Part shown: piece after piece, positions 42,716-52,147 of the stretch
Layout: each line of letters starts with the position of its first letter
How positions within the stretch are numbered: position 1 is the first letter of the stretch
Origin: Acidobacteriota bacterium
Lineage (GTDB): Bacteria > Acidobacteriota > Blastocatellia > Pyrinomonadales > Pyrinomonadaceae
Assembly (NCBI GenBank): GCA_019639155.1
Contig: JAHBSJ010000005.1
Location: forward strand, 186,001-250,000
DNA length: 64,000 nt
Direction of reading: 5' to 3'
Position numbers and translations under genes: made by a program
Notes under the pieces: model-generated
The model's database searches: none
The model's input: the letters and a program-made list of their open reading frames with translations, nothing else
Told to the model about the DNA's origin: nothing

Positions 42716-44533
42716 TTATGCGACGAGGCGGTCGAGGAGCGGGTCGTTTTCTGATGCAGCGGCGGCTTCGGCGGCGCGTTTTTCGGCGAGCTGACGGATG
42801 ATGCCCTGGCCGATCTCGCCGGCGTTGCACGCGGCGACGAGAGCCTCGACGACCTCGGCCTGATAACGCGTGCCGACGAACGAACGTATGCGTTCGAGAG
42901 CGGCGTCGAGCTCCATTCCCTTTTGATACGGCCGGTCGATCGTCATTGCGTCGAACGTGTCGGCGACGGAGACGATCTTTGCCTGCAGCGGTATTTGGTC
43001 GCCGGTCAAACCCTGCGGATAGCCTTTGCCGTTGACCATCTCGTGGTGCATGTACATACCGGGCAAGAAATCTTTCATCGCCGGTATCTGCGACATTATC
43101 TTGTAGCCGCGAACGGGGTGCTGCTTCATTATCTCGAACTCTTCGTCGGTCAAAGCGGCGGGCTTTTTCAAGATGTTGTCGTCGATCGCGATCTTGCCGA
43201 CGTCGTGCAGCAATGCACTGATTCGCAGCGTCTCGAGCTCGTCGGCGGGCAAATTCATACGACGGCCTATCGCGACCGAAATGCGTGCGACGCGTTCCGA
43301 ATGGCCGCGTGTGTATTTGTCTTTGCCGTCGATCGCGGCGGCGAGCGCCTTTACGGTACCGACGAAAAGCTCGCGGTTCTCTTCGGCAGCTTTGGCGAGA
43401 TTGGCGAGTTGTTCCTCGATCTTGCCGCTCATCTGATCGAACGAATCCGCAAGCGTGCCGATCTCTGTTACATTCCGAGATGCTAATCGTGAAGAATAGT
43501 CACCCGCGGCGATTCGTTCCGCGGCGTCGGTTAGCCGCAGAAGCGGATTGGTCATCGACCGAGCGAGCAAGAGCCCCACGATCATCGCAGCTATCGCAAA
43601 ACCCAGGCTGATAAGCCAGATCTGACGGCGAATGTCCGCTACTGAGGCGAGCGCCTTAGCCTCGTCCTGCATAGCAACAACGCCGACGATACTGCCGTCG
43701 GCTATCACCGCGGTTGAATAGGCCCCGATCATTCTGTGCGGCTTATCGTTGTAAACAGCGTCGAAAGGAACCAGGGCCGATTGAACGATGCGGCCGGATT
43801 CAATCCACTCGGAGACTATCTTTAGATCCGTGAACGTTCGGCCGGAAGTGCTCGCAGAATTGTCCGGATGAAATACTGCATCGCCCTGCTCATCAACGAC
43901 AAAAATGATCGGCAGGCCGCTTTCCCAGAGCTGTTGTTCGGAAACGGCGGTGAATCCAACGATGTCCCCTGCCAGCCGCTTTGCGGAAATGGCGGTCACG
44001 ATTCGGATGGCGGGCCGTCCGGCACCGGACGTTCCGACGGAAAAAGTGAGTACCGGATGGCCGCTGCTTTCGGTCGTCCGCGGACGGCCCACACTAAGCT
44101 CGGCTGTTGCGGGTGCGGCATCATTCGCCAGTAGATCCAATGTGACGCCGTCGAGTATCTCGGGCCGAAAGACCGATATCGGGATCTCATTTTCGGAGCT
44201 GATGTGAATGCCTGCGATTTCCGGATTCTCGCGAAGCATTGAGCTGAGTGTGGCAGCCAGTTTTTCGGATTCGGAGAGAAAGGGGTCTTCGCCGAGTTCG
44301 ATCGCCTTTTTCAGTTGATACACCGTTGATCTTGCGCGCTCAGCAAAGATCTCGATCCGACGAGCCTTTTCCTGTACCAACTGGATCTGATAGCGGTTCT
44401 CTGCCGCCCGCAACTCTGTCCCCGATCTGTCAGAGAGCATCCAGCCCGTTAGGACGAGCGGAACCAGGCCGACGAGAAAAAGGGTCAGCAGTACGAGATA
44501 GCGAAGGCTGATTTTACGTTTTGTGGATGGCAT
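42716..44533 (-). CDS. Membrane sensor with HAMP and HD-GYP phosphodiesterase domains
   Basis: 605 residues. A first membrane segment (YLVLLTLFLVGLVPLVLTGW) and a second one (WLISLGFAIAAMIVGLLLA, near 320) enclose a large periplasmic dCache-like sensor. HAMP follows (about 340-395), then HD-GYP (about 410-585). HD is in LLHDVGKIAID, and the GYP motif reads HHEMVNGKGYP, with Asn where the usual motif (HHE-xx-DG-x-GYP) has Asp. It probably breaks down cyclic di-GMP in response to an external signal. It is separated from the downstream ftsY by the repeat-rich gap. Confidence 0.9.
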   Translation of the reverse strand: MPSTKRKISLRYLVLLTLFLVGLVPLVLTGWMLSDRSGTELRAAENRYQIQLVQEKARRIEIFAERARSTVYQLKKAIELGEDPFLSESEKLAATLSSMLRENPEIAGIHISSENEIPISVFRPEILDGVTLDLLANDAAPATAELSVGRPRTTESSGHPVLTFSVGTSGAGRPAIRIVTAISAKRLAGDIVGFTAVSEQQLWESGLPIIFVVDEQGDAVFHPDNSASTSGRTFTDLKIVSEWIESGRIVQSALVPFDAVYNDKPHRMIGAYSTAVIADGSIVGVVAMQDEAKALASVADIRRQIWLISLGFAIAAMIVGLLLARSMTNPLLRLTDAAERIAAGDYSSRLASRNVTEIGTLADSFDQMSGKIEEQLANLAKAAEENRELFVGTVKALAAAIDGKDKYTRGHSERVARISVAIGRRMNLPADELETLRISALLHDVGKIAIDDNILKKPAALTDEEFEIMKQHPVRGYKIMSQIPAMKDFLPGMYMHHEMVNGKGYPQGLTGDQIPLQAKIVSVADTFDAMTIDRPYQKGMELDAALERIRSFVGTRYQAEVVEALVAACNAGEIGQGIIRQLAEKRAAEAAAASENDPLLDRLVA

Positions 44534-44616
44534 CAGGGAGCGGCCGATGTGGGACGGCCATCTCCCATTCTAACGAAGTGTGCATCATTGGGTCAATATG
44601 TTTAAACATGTCGGAA

Positions 44617-46278
44617 TCACGCGGTCTTTTTGATTATTAGCAGAGTAATGTCATCATTCGCCGGCGCCGTACCTGTAAAATCGGACAATGCAGACTCGAC
44701 CTTGTCCCTGATCCCGGACGAGCTGCGGTCACGATTCTTAAGTAGAACCTCTTTGAGTCTATCGAGCCCGAATTCGTCCTCAGCAAGATTGTTGGCCTCC
44801 GAAACGCCATCCGAATAAACCATGAGTACGTCCCCGACCGAGAGAGCGAGGCTTCCGGATTCGTATTCGGCGAATGCCATCAGCCCGAGTGGAAGGCCTC
44901 CGGAAGAAAGTTCCTCGATCGAGCCCGAAGTACGTCCGACGATCGGCGGGTTGTGCCCCGCGTTGATGAATTCAATTTCCCCGGTGTCTCGATCAAGTTC
45001 CCCAACGAAAAGCGTGACGAAACGGTTGGCAGGAGTATTCTCGGTCAAATATTCATTGATCGAGGTGACGAGGTCTTTGAGCGGTGCATTCGTCGCGGCC
45101 TGAGCATGGACTGCAGCGTGGAGACTGGACATCAAGAGAGCAGCGGCCGTGCCTTTGCCCGAAACGTCGCCGAGCGCAAACAAAAGTTTACCGTTAGGAC
45201 GCTCGATGAAGTCATAGTAGTCGCCGCCGATCTCGTAGCAGGAAAACGATATACCCTGCATTTCGTATCCCGGAATGTCCGGCGGTTCAGACGGCTGGAA
45301 CCGCTGTTGTATCTCCGTCGCCAATTCCAGTTCGCGCTCCATCCGTTCCCGGTTGATACGTTCCTCGACGAGGCTCGCGTTCTCTACGCGGATCGACGCA
45401 ACCGAGGCGAGTGTTGTCAGGATATCTAGGTGCTCCTTGCTGAAGGTTGCCTGATGGGTAGGCGAATCCGCATAGATAATGCCGAAGATCTCTCTTTCAT
45501 CGACGCTTAGCGGGACCGCAAGTACGGAGCGAATTCCCTGCAGGACAATGGTCTGGGTGCCGAACTTCGGATCCTGCTGAGCGTCAGAAGTTAAAACGGA
45601 ATTCCCGCGTTCCAATACCTCCGCCATGACCGCTCGGCTGATGCGGATCTCTTCCAGCGGAGTTTCCTTCCCACGCTCACGCGCAACCTTTACGTCCATT
45701 TCAGAATTGGAGCCGAAGTCGCGGAGCATAATTACCACTCGGCTCGCAGGAACCGCCTCAAAGACCAAAGAGGCGACGTTATCCAGCGTTTCGTCAAGAC
45801 TTCGCGACGAAAGCAGCGTGACGCCGACCTTGCTTATAAGGCCCAGAAGATCGCTCCGGGATGAGATGGTCGCATCTACGATCTCGGTCGTAGGATACCT
45901 CCGGGAAGGCAATGCGATCGTGTTGGTAGGATCAAGCTGATCCGTGGTATCGGCGATCAGGGCAGAACTTATCGCTTTTGGAATATCGCTCTCGCCATGG
46001 AAGGTTATTCTTGTTTCGCCTATCTGGATCAAGTCTCCGGAATATATCGGGATCGAGCCGGATACCGGTTCTCCATTCAGCCTGGTGCCGTTTGCAGAGC
46101 CCAGGTCATGAAGCCAAAATGCATCGCCCTCTCGACGTATTTCAGCGTGTAGTCTGGACGCAAAAGCGTCCGGAATACATACGTCGCTCCGTGCCGAACG
46201 CCCGACGGTCGTTTTTACCTTTGCTAAAGCGAACTCGTCGGTCGCCCCGTTTGGATGGAGAATGATCAAACGCGCCAT
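44617..46278 (-). CDS. FHA-GAF-PP2C (SpoIIE/RsbU-type) protein phosphatase
   Basis: 553 residues. N-terminal FHA domain (about 5-95: VGRSARSDVCIPDAFASRLH, LGSANGTRLNG), a GAF domain (about 145-300; VLAVPLSVDEREIFGIIYAD), a coiled linker (ERMERELELATEIQQRFQPS) and a SpoIIE-type PP2C domain with GGDYYDF, LGDVSGKGTAAAL, FINAGHNPP and VYSDGVSEA. It would remove phosphate from Ser/Thr and bind phosphothreonine through FHA. It is the last of four minus-strand genes with the kinase at 46786-48381, which suggests an opposing pair. Confidence 0.92.
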   Translation of the reverse strand: MARLIILHPNGATDEFALAKVKTTVGRSARSDVCIPDAFASRLHAEIRREGDAFWLHDLGSANGTRLNGEPVSGSIPIYSGDLIQIGETRITFHGESDIPKAISSALIADTTDQLDPTNTIALPSRRYPTTEIVDATISSRSDLLGLISKVGVTLLSSRSLDETLDNVASLVFEAVPASRVVIMLRDFGSNSEMDVKVARERGKETPLEEIRISRAVMAEVLERGNSVLTSDAQQDPKFGTQTIVLQGIRSVLAVPLSVDEREIFGIIYADSPTHQATFSKEHLDILTTLASVASIRVENASLVEERINRERMERELELATEIQQRFQPSEPPDIPGYEMQGISFSCYEIGGDYYDFIERPNGKLLFALGDVSGKGTAAALLMSSLHAAVHAQAATNAPLKDLVTSINEYLTENTPANRFVTLFVGELDRDTGEIEFINAGHNPPIVGRTSGSIEELSSGGLPLGLMAFAEYESGSLALSVGDVLMVYSDGVSEANNLAEDEFGLDRLKEVLLKNRDRSSSGIRDKVESALSDFTGTAPANDDITLLIIKKTA

Positions 46279-46281
46279 AGA

Positions 46282-46770
46282 TCAATTTATGTACTGTTTT
46301 GAACCGCGGACTACTACAGTTTTTGCGATCAGATCGTGAAGAGCACGGCCTTTAGAACTAATGCCGGCAATAAAAAATCCGACACCAAGCGTAGCCGGAA
46401 TTAGTAAATAACCAAGAACGTTTCGAACAATGACCCTTCCCAAAGACAAAGGACCGCCGACATCCGAAACAATGGTCATGCCGAACAGCCACTTTCCGAC
46501 GGATCTTCCAAAAAGCAGCGGAAGTGCGATGCTGTTAACGACAAAGACAATCATGGTAAGAAGCCATCCCCACAAACCGACTGCCGGCGGATTCGCTCTA
46601 TCTGAAAGTGCATCCGAAATTACTAGAGCTAACAGGGGCACGGAAAAAACAAGAATATAGTCTGTCGAGGCAGCAGCGATGCGAAGCGGAAACGGAGCGC
46701 GTAATACTCTCGGATCAAATTTGCCGGCTATGCTATTGTTGGTTGTGCCCGATGCTGTCATTGTGTTCAC
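46282..46770 (-). CDS. RDD-family membrane protein
   Basis: 162 residues with three or four membrane segments. The RDD features are visible: an Arg before the first segment and an Asp within it (FPLRIAAASTDYILVFSVPL), plus the family end GRALHDLIAKTVVV. RDD proteins are poorly understood; some act in ion transport or membrane adaptation. It lies 3 bases before the phosphatase gene and 15 bases after the kinase gene, so it is a possible kinase/phosphatase target (inference). Confidence 0.85.
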   Translation of the reverse strand: MNTMTASGTTNNSIAGKFDPRVLRAPFPLRIAAASTDYILVFSVPLLALVISDALSDRANPPAVGLWGWLLTMIVFVVNSIALPLLFGRSVGKWLFGMTIVSDVGGPLSLGRVIVRNVLGYLLIPATLGVGFFIAGISSKGRALHDLIAKTVVVRGSKQYIN

Positions 46771-46785
46771 ATTAGACCGGCGGCG

Positions 46786-48381
46786 TTAGTTGATCAAGAA
46801 CTGCAGGGTCGTATCTCCGAGCCTGATCCGGTCCCCGCTCGACAGAGCATACGGGACATTCGGCGGCAACTTGATGCCGTTTCCCCTCTGACCAAAGATC
46901 AGGGTCCCGTTCGACGAGCCAAGATCCTCCAATTTAAAAGAGTCACCTTCCCGGAATATTCTTGCATGCTTTCTCGAGATCTTTGTTTGCGGATCGAATC
47001 TCGAAAGGTCGACCTCCGGAAAGATATTTGCCGTAGGATCGCGCCGGCCCACTAACATATCGGTCTTTTCGAGCATGTAAACCGGAACATTAAGTTCGGT
47101 AGTACCGTCCACGATCAACTTCGCAGTGGCTTGAGGCTTGGAGTATATCTCAGAATGTACGCCCCTCTGCGCTATCGGCTGTCGAGAGCCGCAAAACGCA
47201 CAGAATTGATCCGTCGCAATGATCTGGCGGCCGCAAAAGCCGCAGAAAACAAGCTGAGTTGCCAAACTCTCGGAAACAGGGCCGACATCAACACCGTAGG
47301 TGACCTTGCCGTCTTTCAGATGCGAAAGATGCGTTTCCAGAGCAAGGGCCATTTCTGATGCCGAGGGAAAACGGTTCTCTGCGGAGTATTCTACGGCCCT
47401 CATCAGAATGCGTTCCATTTGATCCGATATTTGCGGATTGATCTGTCGAGGCCTTGGATTCTTTTCGAAATCAAATATAAGGAGCGGGTTGTTCTGCGGA
47501 TCTGCACCCGTAAGCAGATGAAACATGGTAGAACCTAAACTATAAATATCGGAACGCGGTTCAACCTGCCCCGAAAATAGCTCAGGCGGGGCATAGCCCA
47601 TTGTTCCTACGGCAGTCACGCCTCTTTCGCTGCCTTGCCCCACTGAGCGCGCAATGCCAAAATCCACAAGCATTATTCGACCGGTCTTACCGTCGATCAT
47701 GATATTTGAGGGTTTGAGATCACGATATACGATCGATTCGGGATGTTGGTGAAGGTAATTTAGAACGTCGCAGATCTGAAGAGCCCATTCCGCCACCGTT
47801 TTTTCATCTACTCGTCCGCCCGGTGTGGCCCGAAGCCGCGCCGCCAGATCGCCTCCCGTGATGTATTTCATTACGAGATAGAACCGGTGATGAAAACTGT
47901 CGAAAAAATAATCGTAGATCGTGGGAATGGCAGGATGTTCCAATGCCGAAAGGATCATCGATTCACGTTTGAAATCTTCGACCGCTTTGGCCTGTTCAAC
48001 CGCTTCAAGATTGGACTGGATCATTTCCTTTAGCGCACGTTCCACGCCGCCAAGGTTCGAATCCTTTGCGAGGTAAACCGCGCCCATCCCACCACCTCCG
48101 ATCTTTCGAACGACCTCATAACGGCCGCCGACGATGGTCCCGGCATCGAGAACTCTCAATACAGGGCTCTTTACCGGCTCGGCGACGCTCGACATATGCG
48201 AGGTTTCCGCGGGGCTATCAAGCGAATCATCGGTGCCCGAAACGCCTTCGCCGTAAAGGCTGGAAGCTGTGTCCTTAGCGGCAAGGTCAAGGCAGCGGGC
48301 GCAGACATCATCTTCGATATCCACCTCGGCACCGCATTTCGTACATTTGGGCATTTCTGACTGCACGACGAATTCGCTCAC
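46786..48381 (-). CDS. Serine/threonine protein kinase with two zinc ribbons and an FHA domain
   Basis: 531 residues. An N-terminal zinc ribbon (CTKCGAE, CARCLD), then a Hanks-type kinase (about 85-350): G-loop IGGGGMGAVYLA, Lys in ERALKEM, YRDLKPSN (Tyr in place of His of HRD), VDFGIAR and YAPPELFSG. A second ribbon follows (CGFCGRQ, CAFCGSR, about 385-405), then an FHA domain (about 435-530: GRRDPTANIFPEVDLSRF, KISRKHARIF, LGSSNGTLIFG). No membrane segment is seen, so it is cytoplasmic. The 4-base overlap with the zinc-ribbon/FHA gene upstream couples them. Confidence 0.93.
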   Translation of the reverse strand: MSEFVVQSEMPKCTKCGAEVDIEDDVCARCLDLAAKDTASSLYGEGVSGTDDSLDSPAETSHMSSVAEPVKSPVLRVLDAGTIVGGRYEVVRKIGGGGMGAVYLAKDSNLGGVERALKEMIQSNLEAVEQAKAVEDFKRESMILSALEHPAIPTIYDYFFDSFHHRFYLVMKYITGGDLAARLRATPGGRVDEKTVAEWALQICDVLNYLHQHPESIVYRDLKPSNIMIDGKTGRIMLVDFGIARSVGQGSERGVTAVGTMGYAPPELFSGQVEPRSDIYSLGSTMFHLLTGADPQNNPLLIFDFEKNPRPRQINPQISDQMERILMRAVEYSAENRFPSASEMALALETHLSHLKDGKVTYGVDVGPVSESLATQLVFCGFCGRQIIATDQFCAFCGSRQPIAQRGVHSEIYSKPQATAKLIVDGTTELNVPVYMLEKTDMLVGRRDPTANIFPEVDLSRFDPQTKISRKHARIFREGDSFKLEDLGSSNGTLIFGQRGNGIKLPPNVPYALSSGDRIRLGDTTLQFLIN

Positions 48382-48947
48382 TTAACGATGTGAAAACGTA
48401 AGAAGGTCTTTCCAACGATGATCTCATCGTTGTCATTGACAATATGCGGTGTGCCCGGCAGCAGGCGGCGGCCGCGATTCACGTATGTACCGTTCGTTGA
48501 ACCGAGGTCCTCAATGAAATATGCACCCCCTGAACGGTAGATCTTGGCATGCCTTCGCGAAACTTTCGCGTCGGAATCGTGGGCATCGAGATCCACATCT
48601 GGAAAGATCCCATTATCCGCATCCCATCTACCGATCATTGATTCCTCATTGAACAATTCAAAGTTGGTTCCCGGCGAGTCACCCCGTTCGATCACGAGAC
48701 TGGCATGGGCCCTGCTGTCGGCGGCGGGCGCACTTGATGTCTCCATGATCGGCGGCGTGATCGGCTGAAGTTCAACATTGGGGATGTCCAGCGAAGTCGC
48801 GGCGGAGATCTTGAATGAAGAGTCCGTTTGCGGTGGCGGCTGATAGGCCGGTTCCGCCTCCGGCGCGCCCATAAGACGTGTGCCGCAGTTGTCACAAAAG
48901 CGAGCGAGTTCGCTATTAGCCGAGTTGCAAGTTGGGCAATTGATCAT
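48378..48947 (-). CDS. Zinc-ribbon and FHA-domain protein
   Basis: 189 residues: zinc ribbon (INCPTCNSANSELARFCDNC, Cys at 4, 7, 18, 21), a Pro/Ala-rich linker, then an FHA domain (about 105-189: IGRWDADNGIFPDVDLDAHD, KVSRRHAKIY, LGSTNGTYVN). The FHA core is close to that at the C-terminus of the next kinase (both carry IFP-x-VDL), so they probably arose by duplication. It is likely a phosphopeptide adaptor. It is first in the four-gene unit; a TATAAT on the minus strand at 49000-49005 could be its -10. Confidence 0.88.
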   Translation of the reverse strand: MINCPTCNSANSELARFCDNCGTRLMGAPEAEPAYQPPPQTDSSFKISAATSLDIPNVELQPITPPIMETSSAPAADSRAHASLVIERGDSPGTNFELFNEESMIGRWDADNGIFPDVDLDAHDSDAKVSRRHAKIYRSGGAYFIEDLGSTNGTYVNRGRRLLPGTPHIVNDNDEIIVGKTFLRFHIVK

Positions 48948-49155
48948 TTTTCGCAGTATTCAAGATGCTTCCTAAGGATTCACCACTCTGATAATCGTAA
49001 TTATATGTTAGTAGCCGGTCAAATCAGCTCTGATCCCATATCCGATGTCGACGAAAGTTTTTGAAACAATGGATTGTATGCCCTCGTAAACATCGGTTGT
49101 TACATGACCGAGCATCGTCTCAGCTATCTGATACTACTATAAAAGGATAATCGAC

Positions 49156-50694
49156 ATGGCACTTAGCCGTAAATCTAAGATCATAATTGCTGTTTCTGCG
49201 GTACTTTTGTTGGCCTTGATCACTGTGATCAGCCTTTGGGCGACACGTTCTGACACACCTGAGGTGGCGGTTCTAAAGATCGAGACCAGACGGGAACTTC
49301 GCTCAACCGTAACTTCATCGGGTGAGGTGAGGCCCATTCAGTTCATGAACCTAACTAGCGAGGTTCAGGGCAGGATCCAGGAGATCTACGTCAAAGAAGG
49401 CGATATGGTTACGAAAGGCCAACCGCTTGTTAGGCTCGATCCGGATCAGCTTCAGTCGTCAACAGACGCTCAAGTTGCTGCTTTTCAGGGTGCACAGGAT
49501 GAGGTACGCGTTTCACAAACACAAGTAGCCGCCGCTCAAAATAATCTTTCTCAGGCCCAGCAGCAACTGACGGCGGCTCAGCTTGCGGTAGATTCTGCAA
49601 GGCAGGCGGTGATCGCGGCGCAGACCGATGTTGACCGTGCTCAGGTCGAATATAATGCCGCTAATCGCGAACTCACCCGAAACCAGCAGCTACTTGAAAA
49701 CGGTGTTATTTCGAGGCAGCTCTATGATGAATCCAAGGATCGGCTCGAAAGTGCCAGAGCTTCACTGAATACCGCAAGGTCTAATCTTGCCGCTCGTAAT
49801 CTTTCAGTGCGTGATGCTCAAGTACGGGTCAATCAGCAAAACGTGGCGGTTCGTGATGCCCGGCGTGCGGTGGAAACCGCTTCGCTAAGCGTTTCTACTA
49901 GTCAATCGCGGGTGCAGCAGCAGGCGGCTACGCTGCGCGGCTCTCGAAGCCAGAGAGATAAGACGCTGACTGTCGCACCTATCAGCGGCGTGATCGCTGA
50001 GATCCCGTCTCGAGTCGGTACTTTTGCTGTAGCCGGCCTTTCGACAACTCCGCTTCTTACGATCGCTGACATGTCCACGATAAACGTCGAGGTCAAGGTT
50101 GACGAAACGTCCATCGACTCCGTTGCCGTAGGACAAAAGGCAAAGATCAAGGTAGATGCCTTCGGTGATCGCGAGATAGAAGGCGAGGTCACACAAAAGA
50201 CCCCTTTAGCCGTTGGCAAATCTCAAACGTCAGGCGGTCTTTCAACGAACATCAATGTCCAAGAGGCTAAGGAATTCCGCGTCGTGATCGAACTGAAGAA
50301 CCTCACGGAGGAGGTCAAGGAAGGGTTGCGGCCCGGAATGAGTGCGACGGCAGAAATAACGACGAGCGTAGTCGAAAATGTGATCGCTGTGCCGCTTCAG
50401 GCGATCATAGAAAAGAAGGCTGATGACAAACCCGCCGGCGAGATTCCAGGAAATGTACCGGAGCCCGGACCGAAGCCTAAAGCAATAACCGGTGTCTATG
50501 TACTTGATGGAAATAAGGTGAAATTCGTCGAGGTCGAAACGGGCATCATCGGAGAATCGGATCGACAGATAATCAGCGGGCTCAAGGAGGGTGACGAAAT
50601 TGTCACGGGGCCAAGCAGAGTTCTCAGTACACTGAAGGAAGGCTCTGCTATAAAGCGTCAAACCAAAGACAATGCGGCTAACAAATCGTCATGA
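49156..50694 (+). CDS. MacA/HlyD-type periplasmic adaptor protein
   Basis: 512 residues. N-terminal membrane anchor ([20 protein letters not shown]), lipoyl half-motif (about 55-95), a long coiled hairpin rich in Gln/Ala (about 100-260), the second lipoyl half [20 protein letters not shown] and beta-barrel domain [17 protein letters not shown], and a membrane-proximal end. AAAGGATAA precedes ATG 49156. It links the ABC permeases encoded downstream to an outer-membrane channel such as the TolC homologue at 7.6 kb (inference). Confidence 0.9.
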   Translation: MALSRKSKIIIAVSAVLLLALITVISLWATRSDTPEVAVLKIETRRELRSTVTSSGEVRPIQFMNLTSEVQGRIQEIYVKEGDMVTKGQPLVRLDPDQLQSSTDAQVAAFQGAQDEVRVSQTQVAAAQNNLSQAQQQLTAAQLAVDSARQAVIAAQTDVDRAQVEYNAANRELTRNQQLLENGVISRQLYDESKDRLESARASLNTARSNLAARNLSVRDAQVRVNQQNVAVRDARRAVETASLSVSTSQSRVQQQAATLRGSRSQRDKTLTVAPISGVIAEIPSRVGTFAVAGLSTTPLLTIADMSTINVEVKVDETSIDSVAVGQKAKIKVDAFGDREIEGEVTQKTPLAVGKSQTSGGLSTNINVQEAKEFRVVIELKNLTEEVKEGLRPGMSATAEITTSVVENVIAVPLQAIIEKKADDKPAGEIPGNVPEPGPKPKAITGVYVLDGNKVKFVEVETGIIGESDRQIISGLKEGDEIVTGPSRVLSTLKEGSAIKRQTKDNAANKSS

Positions 50695-51440
50695 CAGAAA
50701 TAGCGGAAATGACCAATGCTGCGGAAACGCCCGCCTCTCCCGAACCAAATCCGCATCGAGCGATGATCACGATGCGAAACATCTGGAAAACCTACCAGAT
50801 GGGCGTCGAGGAGCTCCATGCGCTGCGCGATGTTTCTTTTGATGTCGAGAAGAATGATTACGTCGCTATCATCGGGCCTTCGGGTTCTGGAAAATCCACA
50901 TTGATGAATCTGATCGGTTGTCTGGACTCGCCGACGAAAGGCGACTACTGGATCAATGGACAGCTTGTTTCGTCGATGACCGACGATGAACTGGCGGCGA
51001 TTAGAAACAAAGAAGTAGGCTTTGTTTTTCAAACGTTCAACCTCTTGCCTCGCGCTTCTGCTCTTCACAATGTCGAATTGCCGCTGATCTATTCTGGCAT
51101 GAAGGCAGCTGACAGACAGGAAAAGGCAAAAGCGGCTCTCGCCTCAGTCGAACTCGGCGATAGGATCAGTCATCGCCCAAATGAACTCTCAGGAGGCCAG
51201 CGACAGCGTGTGGCTATTGCCAGAGCCCTGGTGAACAACCCTTCCATCCTTTTGGCTGACGAGCCAACCGGCGCACTGGACACGAAGACGAGTCAGGAGA
51301 TAATGAGGCTCTTTGAACGGCTGCACGATGACGGGAACACCATAATTTTGGTGACCCACGAGCAAGAGATCGCAGAAAGAGCCCATCGGATAATTACTAT
51401 CCGCGATGGAAAGATCGAAAAGGATGAGCGTATTCGATAA
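50691..51440 (+). CDS. MacB/LolD-type ABC transporter ATP-binding protein
   Basis: 249 residues. [20 protein letters not shown] (Walker A), [20 protein letters not shown] (signature), [19 protein letters not shown] (Walker B) and [17 protein letters not shown] (H-loop). The [14 protein letters not shown] context is characteristic of the MacB/FtsE/LolD group. It overlaps the adaptor gene by 4 bases and the next gene by one base. Confidence 0.93.
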   Translation: MTEIAEMTNAAETPASPEPNPHRAMITMRNIWKTYQMGVEELHALRDVSFDVEKNDYVAIIGPSGSGKSTLMNLIGCLDSPTKGDYWINGQLVSSMTDDELAAIRNKEVGFVFQTFNLLPRASALHNVELPLIYSGMKAADRQEKAKAALASVELGDRISHRPNELSGGQRQRVAIARALVNNPSILLADEPTGALDTKTSQEIMRLFERLHDDGNTIILVTHEQEIAERAHRIITIRDGKIEKDERIR

Positions 51441-52147
51441 TGGATCAGCTATCGCCGGCGGTTTCCGTTCTCTTTATACTAACCACTTTTGTATCCGTAG
51501 GTTTGTTGCTCCACGGAGCAAAGAAAGCTGGAATTGATACTCTACCTACTCGAATACTGGTTTTCGTTTTACCTCTATGGATACTATTTCAAGGTATCCT
51601 TGCGACCGGCGGCTTCTATGCCAACGCCGCTCCGGATCGACCCTATTTATTCATTTTCGGCGTCGGACCTGCGGCCTTGTTCGTGATCCTGTTCTCCCTA
51701 GTTTTTCGCGGTTCGTTTATCCGAAAGCTTCCTTTTTCATTTCTGATCGGCGTTCATATTGTCCGGATCCCGATCGAGGTAGTGCTCTACCTGTTATATC
51801 AAGGGGGTGCAGTCCCTCGCGAAATGACCTTCGCAGGATACAATTTAGATCTAGCAACGGGAGTTTTCGCGGCAGTGCTTTTGGTGGCATACAAGCGGTC
51901 ATGGGTAATACACCCAGGCCTCCTTTGGGCTTTCAATGTCATCGGCATGCTTCTCCTCGGGATCATAGTAGCCATTTCGATCCTGTCGCTTCCCGGCGTA
52001 CCGAACTTGATAAATGTGGAGCAGCCTAATATCGCAGTCTTATCTTTCCCTTATATTTGGCTGCCTACTATAGTCGTGCCAATCGTTTTATTCGCCCACC
52101 TCGCTGCATTGACGCAACTGATCGTTTCAAAGGAAAATGTAGGCTGA
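51440..52147 (+). CDS. Unidentified seven-segment membrane protein inside the exporter operon
   Basis: 235 residues. About seven hydrophobic segments cover nearly the whole chain (for example VSVLFILTTFVSVGLLLHGA, LFVILFSLVFRG, ATGVFAAVLLVAYK, IGMLLLGIIVAISIL). No ABC permease or known motif is recognised. It is inserted between the ATPase and the first permease with one-base overlaps on both sides, so it is co-translated with the transporter; an accessory role is inferred. Confidence 0.7.
   Translation: MDQLSPAVSVLFILTTFVSVGLLLHGAKKAGIDTLPTRILVFVLPLWILFQGILATGGFYANAAPDRPYLFIFGVGPAALFVILFSLVFRGSFIRKLPFSFLIGVHIVRIPIEVVLYLLYQGGAVPREMTFAGYNLDLATGVFAAVLLVAYKRSWVIHPGLLWAFNVIGMLLLGIIVAISILSLPGVPNLINVEQPNIAVLSFPYIWLPTIVVPIVLFAHLAALTQLIVSKENVG

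Noticed and set aside
44617..46278. Two-component sensor kinase
   Set aside because: The C-terminal domain has SpoIIE-type PP2C motifs and no H or N box of histidine kinases.
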